Notes under the pieces: generated by a model | What the model saw: only the letters and a program-made list of their open reading frames with translations | Told to the model about the DNA's origin: nothing | Databases searched by the model: none | Program-made: the position numbers and the translations under genes | Origin: Corella eumyota | Taxonomy: Eukaryota; Chordata; Ascidiacea; Phlebobranchia; Corellidae | NCBI GenBank assembly: GCA_963082875.1 | Contig: OY720100.1 | Span: 3,534,001 to 3,598,000, forward strand | DNA: 64,000 bases | Direction: 5' to 3' | Shown: one piece after another, positions 36,042 to 49,252 of the stretch | Layout: each line of letters begins with the position of its first letter | How positions within the stretch are numbered: the stretch's first letter is position 1

Positions 36042-36047
36042 TTTATT
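36042..36047 (-). terminator. Poly(A) signal of GHITM
   Basis: AATAAA on the minus strand about 40 nt after the GHITM stop; another AATAAA at 36081-36086 lies immediately after the stop codon. Confidence 0.4.
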
Positions 36048-36087
36048 AACTCAAACAACTATTAACAGGTATTTTACAAATTTATTT

Positions 36088-37113
36088 TTACTTTTTTCGA
36101 TTACCGGCCATAATCATGGCAATTCTTATAAATATGTTTATTGTGTCCATGTATATACTCATGCTTGCATTTACTGGATCAAAAGGCCTGGCTGCGTAGT
36201 TGGGATGGGGATGCGTTTCTGCCTTATGTACAATTCTTTGGGTGTCATAGAGTAGAAAAGCTCCAAACAGAACTAATCCCCCATAAATTGCCATAGAGTA
36301 TAGTCCAGCTCCGAATGCACTTGTCGGTGGAAAAAATGCAGATCCGATGCTTGAAAGAAAAACTACGCCAAGACCAGCAGCCAATGGGCCTCCCATGTAA
36401 AGAAATTTGTCACTTGGGGCACATGCAGCAACTGCTGATAATCCACCTACAATTCCAGCAGTGTACCAGGCAGCTCTTATCATAATAGGACCTCCAAGCA
36501 TGGTGATTGGTGCAATAACAGCTCCAATCACTGCTGTGTGGAGTAGCCATGTCATTTGCTTTGCACCAAAACCTGGTTGGTATTCAACAGATCGACAAAG
36601 AATTGATGTACCAATCATTGCTCCAATAGTTAAAACCATTGAAAGTATTCCATTAGCAGAAACAATTCTCATTAATGTTGGGTTTCTTGATATGGCGACT
36701 GCTGTAGTAGCTGTGGCTGCAATAGAGGCCCCAAAATACATGTAAGTATCTCGAATCCGCTCTTTAACATATTTTGGCCAAAGTGCTGCGTTATCAATCG
36801 CTCCTGTCTGTTTCGAGAGGCCCAAGCCATAAAAACATAAGGCACCAATTCCCAAAACTGATGCACCAGCTACAGCCCCTTGTCCAACTCCAATAGCACT
36901 TATACCAGATCCTTTTGCCTTTGTGCCAGTTTTCATTTCCACCGTTCGATTAAATCTAGCTTGAGCTCGACTGACTGTTGTGATGTTTGTTCGAGGGGTG
37001 ACTTTTCCGGAAATTCCATTTTTGTTGACTTGCAAAACGATCTTTAAATTTGGAATTTTAAAACTTGATAGTTTTTGTGCTTGAAACACAGTGGCAACCT
37101 TGCTTAATAGCAT
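36088..37113 (-). CDS. GHITM: Growth hormone-inducible transmembrane protein (TMBIM5), mitochondrial
   Basis: A single frame of 341 aa. The N-terminus (MLLSKVATVFQAQKLSSF, Arg/Lys-rich and free of acids for about 60 residues) is a mitochondrial presequence. The rest is a BAX-inhibitor-1 (UPF0005) domain with seven or eight hydrophobic helices, including GQGAVAGASVLGIGALCFYG, GGLVLFGAFLLYDTQRIVHK and a final YMDTINIFIRIAMIMAG. GHITM lies in the inner mitochondrial membrane, helps to keep cristae and respiratory complexes, and has been linked to cation/proton exchange. The conserved DTQ and the NASMSIYMDTINIF block fit this subfamily better than the other TMBIM proteins. The coding part has no intron. 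The gene is divergent from the EF-hand-like gene. Confidence 0.95.
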   Translation of the reverse strand: MLLSKVATVFQAQKLSSFKIPNLKIVLQVNKNGISGKVTPRTNITTVSRAQARFNRTVEMKTGTKAKGSGISAIGVGQGAVAGASVLGIGALCFYGLGLSKQTGAIDNAALWPKYVKERIRDTYMYFGASIAATATTAVAISRNPTLMRIVSANGILSMVLTIGAMIGTSILCRSVEYQPGFGAKQMTWLLHTAVIGAVIAPITMLGGPIMIRAAWYTAGIVGGLSAVAACAPSDKFLYMGGPLAAGLGVVFLSSIGSAFFPPTSAFGAGLYSMAIYGGLVLFGAFLLYDTQRIVHKAETHPHPNYAARPFDPVNASMSIYMDTINIFIRIAMIMAGNRKK

Positions 37114-37364
37114 TCTTAAATAAGGTTAAAATTTAATACAAAAATTCAAAAAGGGCAGCTATTAAAATACAATGAAGATAATGTTAAAATTAGTAAAATA
37201 GAATTTTTCATGTATAACAGTATAAGCAACATATACAAATGTAATTTAGTCTAATATCGTGTGTACAAATTCGTCGGCTCGTTTAATTGTAAAAAAAACT
37301 AGGCAGCAATTTACCTTATTTATAATAAATACGTTTATTTATATTTTTCTTATCTAAAAACAGT

Positions 37365-37386
37365 ATGTAACGTTCATACGTTACAT
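37365..37386. promoter_or_regulatory. Inverted repeat ATGTAACGT-TCAT-ACGTTACAT
   Basis: Perfect 9-bp arms with a 4-bp spacer, about 250 bp above the GHITM start. It could bind a dimeric factor or form a hairpin near the GHITM promoter. Confidence 0.35.
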
Positions 37387-37441
37387 GCTATTTGAACTGC
37401 ACAAAATAATTTTTTTTATAACTTTTCAATCGACTACAATC

Positions 37442-38015
37442 ATGTCAACAAATAACATGTGGTCACGTGATAGAAAATGGTTTTATGACGAAACTTCCAG
37501 CAATTATTATGGTAAACACTCTGTGACTATTTGTTTTTTATTTGAATATTTTTTTTACTTAGCTAAGTTTTTTTTTTTAATAGTATATATATATTCGAAA
37601 GTTTAATTTATGGTCACGTTAAATATTACCAATAAAATAACCTACTTAAGTTTTTTTAGAAAAAAGAGATTAGAAAATAACCAAATTAATTCAAGCGTTA
37701 CAAGTTTACCCCGTCGGAAAAATAGATAAACATTTGTCGTGGCTATGGAAACTTATCTCTCGTTTGTAGGGATGGTTTTAATTGATTGTAAAGCAAAAAC
37801 GCGTGATATTTAAACTTTTTTAACAGCAATAGGGCGCTTTTTTTATTACTTAAACGCGTCAACGTCTTTTTTTGCAAAGGCAAGGCTTGGTTTAAAGTGC
37901 TTAGTAATTGAAAAAACGACACTACCTAAGGCTCTTACCCACAGACTCATTATTGCCTGATTGTTTATTTGTTGCTTTTATATTTGTAGATGATTTAAAA
38001 AACACTAAAATATAA
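37442..38015 (+). other. Possible 31-codon spliced small frame
   Basis: ATG at 37442 opens 23 codons plus one base (MSTNNMWSRDRKWFYDETSS), ending at a fair donor (GTAAAC, 37512). The acceptor TTTGTAG at 37989 joins in phase to eight codons and a TAA at 38013, in the same frame as and 27 nt before the ATG of the EF-hand-like gene. It could be a leader frame of that gene or an unrelated micro-gene. No homologue is recognised and the X-box between its exons suggests the main promoter lies downstream of the first exon. Confidence 0.2.
37739..37752 (+). promoter_or_regulatory. RFX X-box GTGGCTATGGAAAC
   Basis: Matches the consensus GTNNYYATRRNAAC at all fixed positions, 291 bp before the ATG of the EF-hand-like gene. 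RFX factors drive genes for cilia and flagella in animals. Confidence 0.55.
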
Positions 38016-38042
38016 TAGAAAATAAAAAAATTAACTTGTAAT

Positions 38043-40814
38043 ATGGGGGCAGTAGATGATATTGAAAATGAAATCCGGACGACCTTAAAAACTAAACGAG
38101 TTCGTGTATCGGAGTTTTTTAAGGATTTTGACCGACTTAGATCTGGATTCATCACTGCATCCCAATTTAAACGTTGTTTAGATCAATTTCTGGGCCTTAA
38201 ACTTAGTTCGAAAGATGTCGACAGCCTGGTCGAGAAATATTGCTTACAAAAAGATGAAATGGTAAACTATAAAGCATTCTCTGAAGTTATAGATAAAAAT
38301 TTTCATCCTAACAAGATCTCAGATGATCCTGAAACTCAAACAGTTCCTACACTTGAATATCTTGGCACTGAGAGATCTCATGTAACACTTGGTCCAGACG
38401 TTCTCAAACATGTTAATTTTATTCTCTCAAAGATTCAAAATTATTACTCATATCATGGGGTCAACATTAGAACATGTTATGAGGACTTTGATCGTCACCA
38501 CAATGGATTGGTGACCGAATCTCAATTCGAAAGACGATTTCCTGGTCCACCGGATGTCTCTGACAGTGAGATAAAACTGTTGGCAAAGTTTTACAAGGAT
38601 CCCACCAAACCTGGAATGACAAATTACCTAAATTTTCATCATGATGTTGAAGAGCTTAAACACAAGATGGGATTGGAAAAACTTGCTCTGAATGATTATT
38701 GGCCAGAACCTGTTGTCCCTCCTCAGTTTTATGATGCAGGAATCAATGAAAATCCTGACCTGAAAGAAATTTTTGACAAGATTCGAGTGGTAGTGTACAA
38801 GAATGGCATAAGAACAACCGAGTTTTTTAAAGATCATGATAAACTAAGAAGTGGAATTATCACCGAAAATCAATTTTCGTGTGGCTTATCTCTTGCATGT
38901 GGAAATGAAGCTCATCTGACAAAGCAAGAAATAGCCAAACTTTGCGAGTATTATCGCACATCAGATGGCCGGGTTCAATACAAAGCTTTTTGTGATATAA
39001 TGGAAAATGCATTCAATGTGCCAGGTTTGGAGAAAAAGCCGATTGTTCACCCTGTTGCACCCCCATCTGGTGCTTTGACGAGATCATTGAAGCATCTTTC
39101 AGCCGATGGAGAAGAGCATTTAATGGAAGTTCTTTCAAACCTAAGTGAAGTTGTTCGCAAACGACGATTGATGCTTTATCCCTACTTTAAAGATTACGAT
39201 CGCGGTGTTGCATACACAAGAAATGTTACAAAGTCACAGTTTGCTCGTATATTGCACTTTCTCAGTTTAAATGTGAGTGAACCTGATGTCAAATTGCTTT
39301 GTGAAAAGTTTGAGGAGCCAATCAGTGGAGATGTCAACTATCCTGCTTTCTGTCAGGCCATTGACCAAGAGTTCAACCACTACACAGTTGATGCAGCAAA
39401 ACCAATTCCAAGTTTAGATTATGTTCCACCTCCAGCGAAACATCAAATCGACACTGCTCATGTTGATTTTAAAAGTATGATGGATCGAATTCGGCACCAT
39501 GTTTTGGTGAACCGGATACGAGTTGGTGAGTTCTTTCAGGATTTTGATCCTCTTCGAAGTGGCTCAATTTCAAAAGATGTATTTGCACGGGGCCTAAATT
39601 TAATGGGCGTGACCTGGTTGGACAAGGCCCATGTTTACGCACTAGAAGAATACTACTTGGATGTGAGGAAACCTGATTGTGTTTTGTGGGTTAACTTTTT
39701 GAATGACATCGAATCTGTATTTACTCAGCCAGATTTAGAAAAACATCCAACACGTGAAGTTCCTCCTTTAGACACTTTCGTTCTTCCAAAGGAAGGATCT
39801 TTTGTGTCTTGGGCATCTGCTCCAGCCTCTGCTGTTCAAGCTTTGGAAGAAGCAATGTCACGAATGAGAAGCAGAGCTGTTCAAAGAAGATTGCTTGCAA
39901 AACCTGTGTTTCAAGATTTTGACAAGCACAACAGTGGGCATATTACTAATTCTCAGTTTCGACAATGTCTTGCTACTCTTGATTTGCATGCAGATGAAGA
40001 AGAAGTAAATGCAATTGAACTCAAGTTTTCTGACAGCGTTGGATTCGATTACATTCGCTTTCTTGACGAACTTGTGCCCAAGGTTACAGATGTGCCCAAA
40101 TATAAGGAACATCTAAAAGAACTTCAAGCTGTCAATGCACACAAAAAGCCAAGTGAAATCGATGCAATGACTGATGTCAATGCTATTATGATAAAAATCA
40201 AAACCAAAGTTTCCAAGGAGAGAATGCGAATCTACGAATTTATGAAAGATTACGACAAGCTAAAGACAGGAAGAATTTTAATCCCCAATTTTGAAAGAGC
40301 TCTTGATCTTGCTGGGATTGAGTTAAAAGAATCTGAGGTTAAGATACTCGACAATGCCTTTCAATCACCAGGTCAACCCGGATTTGTTGATTATCTTTCA
40401 TTCTCCGATGAGATTGAATCTATTTTCACACGAAAACACCTGGAGAAAAATCCACTTTTAACACCCGACCAATTTAAGCCCCCGGTTGAATGGCAGCAAA
40501 ATACATTGTCAGAAGAGGCTGAAATAGTTTACAGTATGGCGATGAGCCGTGTTGCAGAGCATGTCCGAAAGACGCGCACACAGTTGTTTCCGTTGTTTGA
40601 GGATTATGACAGAGTTCATAATGGCACCGTGTCGAGGTCACAATTTCATCGTGTTCTAAGTGAATTGGAAATGGGATCACTTTTGAGTGAACAGGAGTTT
40701 AGAGTCATATTTTCTAAGTTTAACGTTCGCATTGGTGGAAAGAACGATGTCAACTACATTCCATTTTGTGATAGTGTTTACGATATTGCACGCTTTGATC
40801 AATTTAAACCATAA
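38043..40814 (+). CDS. Long protein of eight degenerate EF-hand repeats, probably ciliary or sperm-specific
   Basis: A single frame of 923 aa. It is built of about eight units of roughly 110-120 residues. Each unit opens with an EF-hand-like helix-loop-helix: RVSEFFKDFDRLRSGFITAS, DFDRHHNGLVTESQF, DHDKLRSGIITENQF, DYDRGVAYTRNVTKSQF, DFDPLRSGSISKDVF, DFDKHNSGHITNSQF, DYDKLKTGRILIPNF, DYDRVHNGTVSRSQF. Units then run through a second helix pair with a VxYxxF motif to a Pro-rich linker. Loop position 1 is Asp and position 6 Gly in most, but position 12 is Gln, Val or Asn instead of Glu, so calcium binding is doubtful. Multi-EF-hand proteins such as EFCAB6 are the nearest known idea; orthology is not shown. 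No signal peptide or membrane segment. An X-box upstream supports a cilium or sperm role by inference. Confidence 0.85.
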   Translation: MGAVDDIENEIRTTLKTKRVRVSEFFKDFDRLRSGFITASQFKRCLDQFLGLKLSSKDVDSLVEKYCLQKDEMVNYKAFSEVIDKNFHPNKISDDPETQTVPTLEYLGTERSHVTLGPDVLKHVNFILSKIQNYYSYHGVNIRTCYEDFDRHHNGLVTESQFERRFPGPPDVSDSEIKLLAKFYKDPTKPGMTNYLNFHHDVEELKHKMGLEKLALNDYWPEPVVPPQFYDAGINENPDLKEIFDKIRVVVYKNGIRTTEFFKDHDKLRSGIITENQFSCGLSLACGNEAHLTKQEIAKLCEYYRTSDGRVQYKAFCDIMENAFNVPGLEKKPIVHPVAPPSGALTRSLKHLSADGEEHLMEVLSNLSEVVRKRRLMLYPYFKDYDRGVAYTRNVTKSQFARILHFLSLNVSEPDVKLLCEKFEEPISGDVNYPAFCQAIDQEFNHYTVDAAKPIPSLDYVPPPAKHQIDTAHVDFKSMMDRIRHHVLVNRIRVGEFFQDFDPLRSGSISKDVFARGLNLMGVTWLDKAHVYALEEYYLDVRKPDCVLWVNFLNDIESVFTQPDLEKHPTREVPPLDTFVLPKEGSFVSWASAPASAVQALEEAMSRMRSRAVQRRLLAKPVFQDFDKHNSGHITNSQFRQCLATLDLHADEEEVNAIELKFSDSVGFDYIRFLDELVPKVTDVPKYKEHLKELQAVNAHKKPSEIDAMTDVNAIMIKIKTKVSKERMRIYEFMKDYDKLKTGRILIPNFERALDLAGIELKESEVKILDNAFQSPGQPGFVDYLSFSDEIESIFTRKHLEKNPLLTPDQFKPPVEWQQNTLSEEAEIVYSMAMSRVAEHVRKTRTQLFPLFEDYDRVHNGTVSRSQFHRVLSELEMGSLLSEQEFRVIFSKFNVRIGGKNDVNYIPFCDSVYDIARFDQFKP

Positions 40815-41149
40815 TATGTTTCTGTTTAAAATTACAAGTGTTCCTTTTTGTTTAATTTTTTTATTTTATTTAATTGTTTTCGCACAAAAAATGTTTTTAT
40901 AAATAAATATTTTCTCCTGTAAGGTTTAAAATTTTTTTTTATTACTGTGAATTTTTTAAGCTGTGTTTTTAGTTTGTTTGCTTATTTTCACTGTAATTTA
41001 AAAAAACTAGGTATTTTTTATCAATTTATACCTAAATTTGTTTTTTGTTTAAATATTATTTTTAATGCTTATTTTTATATTTAAATTAGTTTTAATTTTT
41101 TTATGTTGCTATTAGTCAAATTTGTAGGTATTATAATATAACTTTCACA
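40815..41149. other. Spacer between EF-hand-like gene and PCCB
   Basis: About 335 bp, T-rich, between two genes on the same strand. It holds the poly(A) signal of the first (40902-40907) and must hold the PCCB promoter; no element is evident. A co-transcribed pair is not excluded but a poly(A) signal lies between. Confidence 0.4.
40902..40907 (+). terminator. Poly(A) signal of the EF-hand-like gene
   Basis: AATAAA 88 nt after the stop. Confidence 0.5.
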
Positions 41150-44460
<3,311 letters not shown>

Positions 44461-45222
44461 GTTGGTACCCAGCCATGGAAATGTCGTACTTGGTATATTA
44501 TTGCTTAGCCTAAGATCAAAATACAGCATGCTAATACTTTATTACATATAGTAAAAGGCATTTAAATATTACCTAAAATTTGCTATACCTACCTTCCAAA
44601 ATGTTTTTATTTAGTCTTGACTTTTTGCCATTTTTATCTTTGTACAATCATGTTTATTCTATTTTATTCTTTAAAATTAAACAAGGTTTTTTCAGGTTTC
44701 GGTAGTAAATTTTATTTTATAAAAATTGGATTAGATTGTGCAATTTTATATTTATTTTGGGTTATTTATTTTAATTGGCATTTAAATAAAGAAAGATTTT
44801 AGCGATGGTGATAAGTAAGTGTTTGGTTGATTATGCTATAGTTCATACGTATTTATCGTTAATGATAATACCCATAATAATTCAGATCATCGTTTATTTT
44901 ATTCTGTAAATCACAAAACTAGGAGAATTTCTATTAAAAGGTATGTTGAGATTGTAATAAATATGGTAAAATATTGATATGTTTAAATTTAAGTTACGTA
45001 AAATTTTTTAAACTTTATGTCCAAAAATTCATGTTTTTTTGGACAACTGGTACCTTTTGTAAAAATAGAAAACACAATGTAATATTTTAAATTATTATAA
45101 TTAAGTTTGTAACGTTATAATATTGGAACTTCTGTTTTAAATTCATTTATAGCTGATATGCAAATAAATGAACTATCAGTTTTTTTTTGGTTCTCTGTAG
45201 CCTAATTGCCTTTTTCAAATGA
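44461..45222. other. Convergent 3' regions of PCCB and the hydrolase-fold gene
   Basis: About 760 bp of AT-rich DNA between two convergent stops; AATAAA at 44785-44790 suits PCCB. No gene seen. Confidence 0.45.
44785..44790 (+). terminator. Poly(A) signal of PCCB
   Basis: AATAAA 325 nt after the stop codon. Confidence 0.4.
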
Positions 45223-47804
45223 CTATTTTTCAACACAATTTGCAATTTTTTCTTTCAAACTTAATCCTTTAATCCATTTGGTTGGAATTGTGCTCCCAGC
45301 AGCGCCGATAGCGGCACCCAAAAGCGCCCCTAAAGCTGCCCCTCTGTGACAGTTTTCACCTAAAAATAAAAAGTTTAATATTTTTTTTCTAATTTAAAGT
45401 ACAAAATATTTTGCAAGGTCTTTTAGTTGTAATTACCGCCCGTGTTAACGTTGATCAAAATTCCTACTTCGAAATCGTTCCAGAAGCAGCGAGCAATGTT
45501 TAAGAGAACGGCAAATGATCCGTCAATGTAGCAAGCTATACCAAGTTGTGCTCCGAACTTTTGAAATACCGATAACTTATCGGAAGATCTAAAAAAGTCG
45601 AAATCTAACTCGTTATATCATTTTAAATTTTTAATGTTTATTTCTTGTCAATTAATATTACAATTTTATTAACTAAAATTTAGGAGGGTCCCTAATAAAA
45701 ATATGTTATATTTATAGTTTGAATGTATTGACTAAATACTATTTGTTGACAAGAAAACATGCGCCTAGTAAACAATAAAATTAAGGATGGGCTAAAAATA
45801 AGATTTTCGTTTGACGGATTAATTATATAAGATTGAGTATAGTTAATTATATAAACCTTCTGTTATGTAAAATTTTTTTTTACAATAAATATCTTACACA
45901 ATTTTTTTTTACAATAAATATCTTACATAATTTTAATAAACAAATCTCAATTTTGTTGTTATGGAAATGAAACACGTTGTATTATGTATTAAATTGAATA
46001 TTCAATCATAGGCTATAGCTGAAAACAAAAGCCCTACCTTTCTACTTCCTTGTCGAATGATTTTATCATGTATTTTCCTGCTTCTCCTAAAAACTTGACC
46101 AGTGCTTTGTCGGCTTCAACTTGTAAATTCCCCCCTCGAACAACCGCATGAAGTATTTGAATATAAGTTCTCATTGGTCCTATTATTTCAGTAACAGGAT
46201 GTGTTCGTCTATTAAACATGGTTAAACTATTTTGTTAAAAAACATGTGTTTGAATGTCAAAAGGTCTAAACATACTATTGTTGCCCCGACCCAGTCAATG
46301 GAGGATTTTAGGTAGTTCTATTATTAGAAGTTTACTGAGAACTTAACAATACGATAGCAAGTAAAACCACAAACTCGTGTAGCAAGTGGTTAACCTTTTA
46401 GCCAAGCCATGAATTATATAAAATATGGCTAGGATTTTTCTTGAAAAATGAAATATACTTAAGGTCAAATAACGTTTTTAAACGACTTGTTCTTAGTAGG
46501 TGAAATTTTACCGCATAAACTCTAATGTAACGCTAACAACTTCCTCCAACGGCCTGTGAATGTTGTAAAGAATAATAGGAATTGGTGCAACGAACGCTCC
46601 GATCACATTCAGTTGCTTGTCTGGGCTCTAAATTGTTTAAGTTAGGGCATTATATAATCTACACCACAAACTTTCGGTGTTATATAAGAGTGGTTTTAAA
46701 GCCGCATGCAATAAAAATAGAAACGTATTCTTTAACCTATTAATAAAGGTGTTGTTAGACCCGCGGGTTAGACGTCTAACCGCAGGATTACTAAATTGAT
46801 TTTGTGATACACATTTATAAAAAGAAATCCTAACGTTTCGATAAAAAAAAAGGTATAGGAAAAATATTTACCAAATATTTTAAATGTAACTTACTTGTTT
46901 TAAAATTCTGTTGGATCGAGTAGTAAGAAATTCGTAAATTTGGTCCTTCTCCGTAGGCTTTCCTTCTTTAATCCAATCAGCAAACAACATTCTTAATGCC
47001 AAAATTTTATCAATTTTTTTATATTTTTTATGACATAATTTTTCTAAGTTTTTTGCAAATAAATTTGTTACCTGTGCCACGATTCGGCGTACGTATCGTT
47101 GTGCGTTCCCGGCGTGGTCATAAAATTTACGTAGTCGTAAAACACCTCTTTTAGCATATCTTCATCGTTGCAGCCTGCAGGAAGTTTTTGTAGAGTTTCC
47201 CAGACACGAAGGGCACAATGACAGTTAAGCGTGCTTCCCCCGGCTTCCATTCCTAGAATTCAGTCGCGCGATTACATCAAATGTACTTTGTTTACTTAGC
47301 CTACATACTATTTATAGCACAGACCTTGATGGTAATGATTTTTGCTTGCTTTTTCAGTCCACGCATCTAACTTGTCGTGTAAGATGACATTTCCAATAAC
47401 ATCTGTTTCGTCTTTATTGCTCTTAGCACCACTACCACCTTATTAAAAATTAATTAAATTGAGAGTAACTGTTGTAACTAACTCTTGTTTTTTTGGTAAT
47501 TAAATACTTTTGTTTGATGTTCTTAAAATACTGGTCGGGTGTTTATCTTTCGGTGCTTCGTATTTTGTTATCCACCCGTTAAAGTCTCGCTTGATTGCAG
47601 GCACATCATAATACCAGTGCACTGGCATAGCAGCGCTGTCACCGATAAACATACCTAATTAATAAGCTACTGTTAACAAAATTGTACCAACGCAATCTAC
47701 CTTCAACTGTAGTATACTTAACTTTAAAAATATTTTAATTTACTCTCACCTTGAAACGCCTGTGTTACAGCTTCTTTTATAACTTGATCTGTTGAAGTAG
47801 CCAT
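45223..47804 (-). CDS. ADP-ribosylglycohydrolase-fold protein (J1-crystallin-like), metal motifs missing
   Basis: Nine exons join in frame: 47804-47750, 47654-47508, 47438-47325, 47252-47072, 46991-46895, 46627-46512, 46208-46038, 45588-45437, 45359-45223, giving about 389 aa. Family marks are an N-terminal GMFIGDSAAMPVHWYYDV, then YHQGMEAGGSTLNCHCALR, THNDTYAESWHRMLFADWI, and a glycine-rich C-terminus NVNTGGENCHRGAALGALLG. The layout is that of the ADP-ribosylglycohydrolase superfamily. In active ARH enzymes two magnesium ions are held by a TDDT motif near the N-terminus and a DxDT motif in the last helix pair; here these read GGSTLN and ENCHRG. The protein may therefore not act as a classical hydrolase, as is thought for jellyfish J1 crystallins. 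Its role, enzymatic or structural, is unknown. Cytosolic by default: no signal peptide seen. Confidence 0.85.
45871..45934. repeat. Tandem duplication of about 30 bp
   Basis: A T-run followed by ACAATAAATATCTTACA occurs twice back to back in an intron of the hydrolase-fold gene. Confidence 0.55.
46258..46330 (-). repeat. tRNA-headed SINE, short degraded 3' fragment
   Basis: In an intron of the hydrolase-fold gene; GGTCTAAACAT and CCGACCCAGTC match the reverse of the SINE 3' body. Confidence 0.45.
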
Positions 47805-49252
47805 TATTTAGTTACAAATTATTTAAAATTTTGCTTTTCGGACAAATTTTTGCAGATGAACAATCTCCTAAAATAAAATTTACAAAATATTTTGTTAAAC
47901 ACTAACAGTATTACACTATTGTTTGCTGTATTTAAGCTTATTTATGTTTGTTTACTCAATTAAAGACACTGTTACCTTTACTACGCTAGATACGGTAATC
48001 TGTTTCATAATAAAACCTGGTGAGAACTCTTTTTTTATAAGCAGAAAAAAGGCACGAAAAGGAGAGATTACGTAATATATACAAATATTTCTAGTGAAGT
48101 AGGTTAACCCAATATAATTTAATAAAATCCATGACTTTGGTCTTAAAATAAAAACAAAAATTAAATTAATATTACATTTCACATATTTAACAAATTTTAG
48201 TTTTTAAACAAGATAATAAAAGCAGGAATGTATTAAATAAAACCGCATCTTAATAATTAATACTTTCTTGTAACATTATGTTAAATTAGAATATAATTCT
48301 TTCAAAATTTTGCTTATAAACAAAACAACGAACCTATTTTATAACGTTTAATTTCGTAACCTTTTGTTTAAACAAGATTTTCCCAGAAAATGTTTTTTAC
48401 GTAACTGTATTTTAATCCGTTTTAACTTACATACTTAAAAATGCTAAACTGTCATCTTAAATTTTTTTGAATTGCTTTTTTATTTAAATTTGTTAAATCA
48501 AAATATTTAAACAACATTTTACGTTTTAGGTTCACAAAGTTCCGAATTACATGAATTAAATATGCGTATGTTATTGTTATTTCTTTTTCTAGTTCCGTTA
48601 GAGCCCTGGCCTATTAGTAAATTTATTTATTTCATAATCTTATATCATTTTGTTAGATTTTGTTTTAAATTAAATATCTATTTTCTACAACAAATTATTC
48701 ACTAAATTACTTTGTTGTAGTCGAGTACAAAAGTGTTTTTGCTTTTATTACATTAATTTAAATTGTTATCTTAATGTTACCATAGTGATAATAATTATAG
48801 TGTTTAAAAACCATCTTCTGTATTTTTATCTAAAAGGCGCTGTGACTGTCTTTAACTATTGGTAATTATTTACATAGACAAATTTAAGTGTAGCTATATT
48901 ACTTTTAAAATTTTAAAATTTTAAATGATTCTAATGTAAAAAAATGTTTAAAAACGCTTTTATAAATTTGAAAAACATATTTAGCAGACATACAAAACAA
49001 TAAAGCGCTATCACGGTTTTAATTATGACGTTATTTTCGAGTATGTTACCCAATAAGCTAATTGTTTCGTAACAATGCGTTTAAAAAGCAAAAAACACAC
49101 AAAGAAACGGCGTGGCTAACTCTTCAATTTACTTAAAAAAGTGACAAGTCAGTTTTTAGTTTGGCCAGTTCAAAGAATTTAGACTAAAGATAGATAGCTT
49201 GTTACCATCGTAAGTTTAAGTTGCTTTTGTGAGGACTTAGCTAGTACAGAAA
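47805..49252. promoter_or_regulatory. Divergent upstream region of the hydrolase-fold and HSF5-like genes
   Basis: About 1.45 kb of AT-rich DNA between two divergent starts. No gene, repeat family or clear core element seen. Confidence 0.4.

Larger units (their letters stand above)
37114..38042. promoter_or_regulatory. Divergent promoter region GHITM / EF-hand-like gene
   Basis: About 930 bp between two divergent ATGs. It contains an inverted repeat (37365-37386), a possible tiny spliced frame (37442-38015), and a perfect RFX X-box (37739-37752) that best fits the right-hand gene. Confidence 0.5.
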
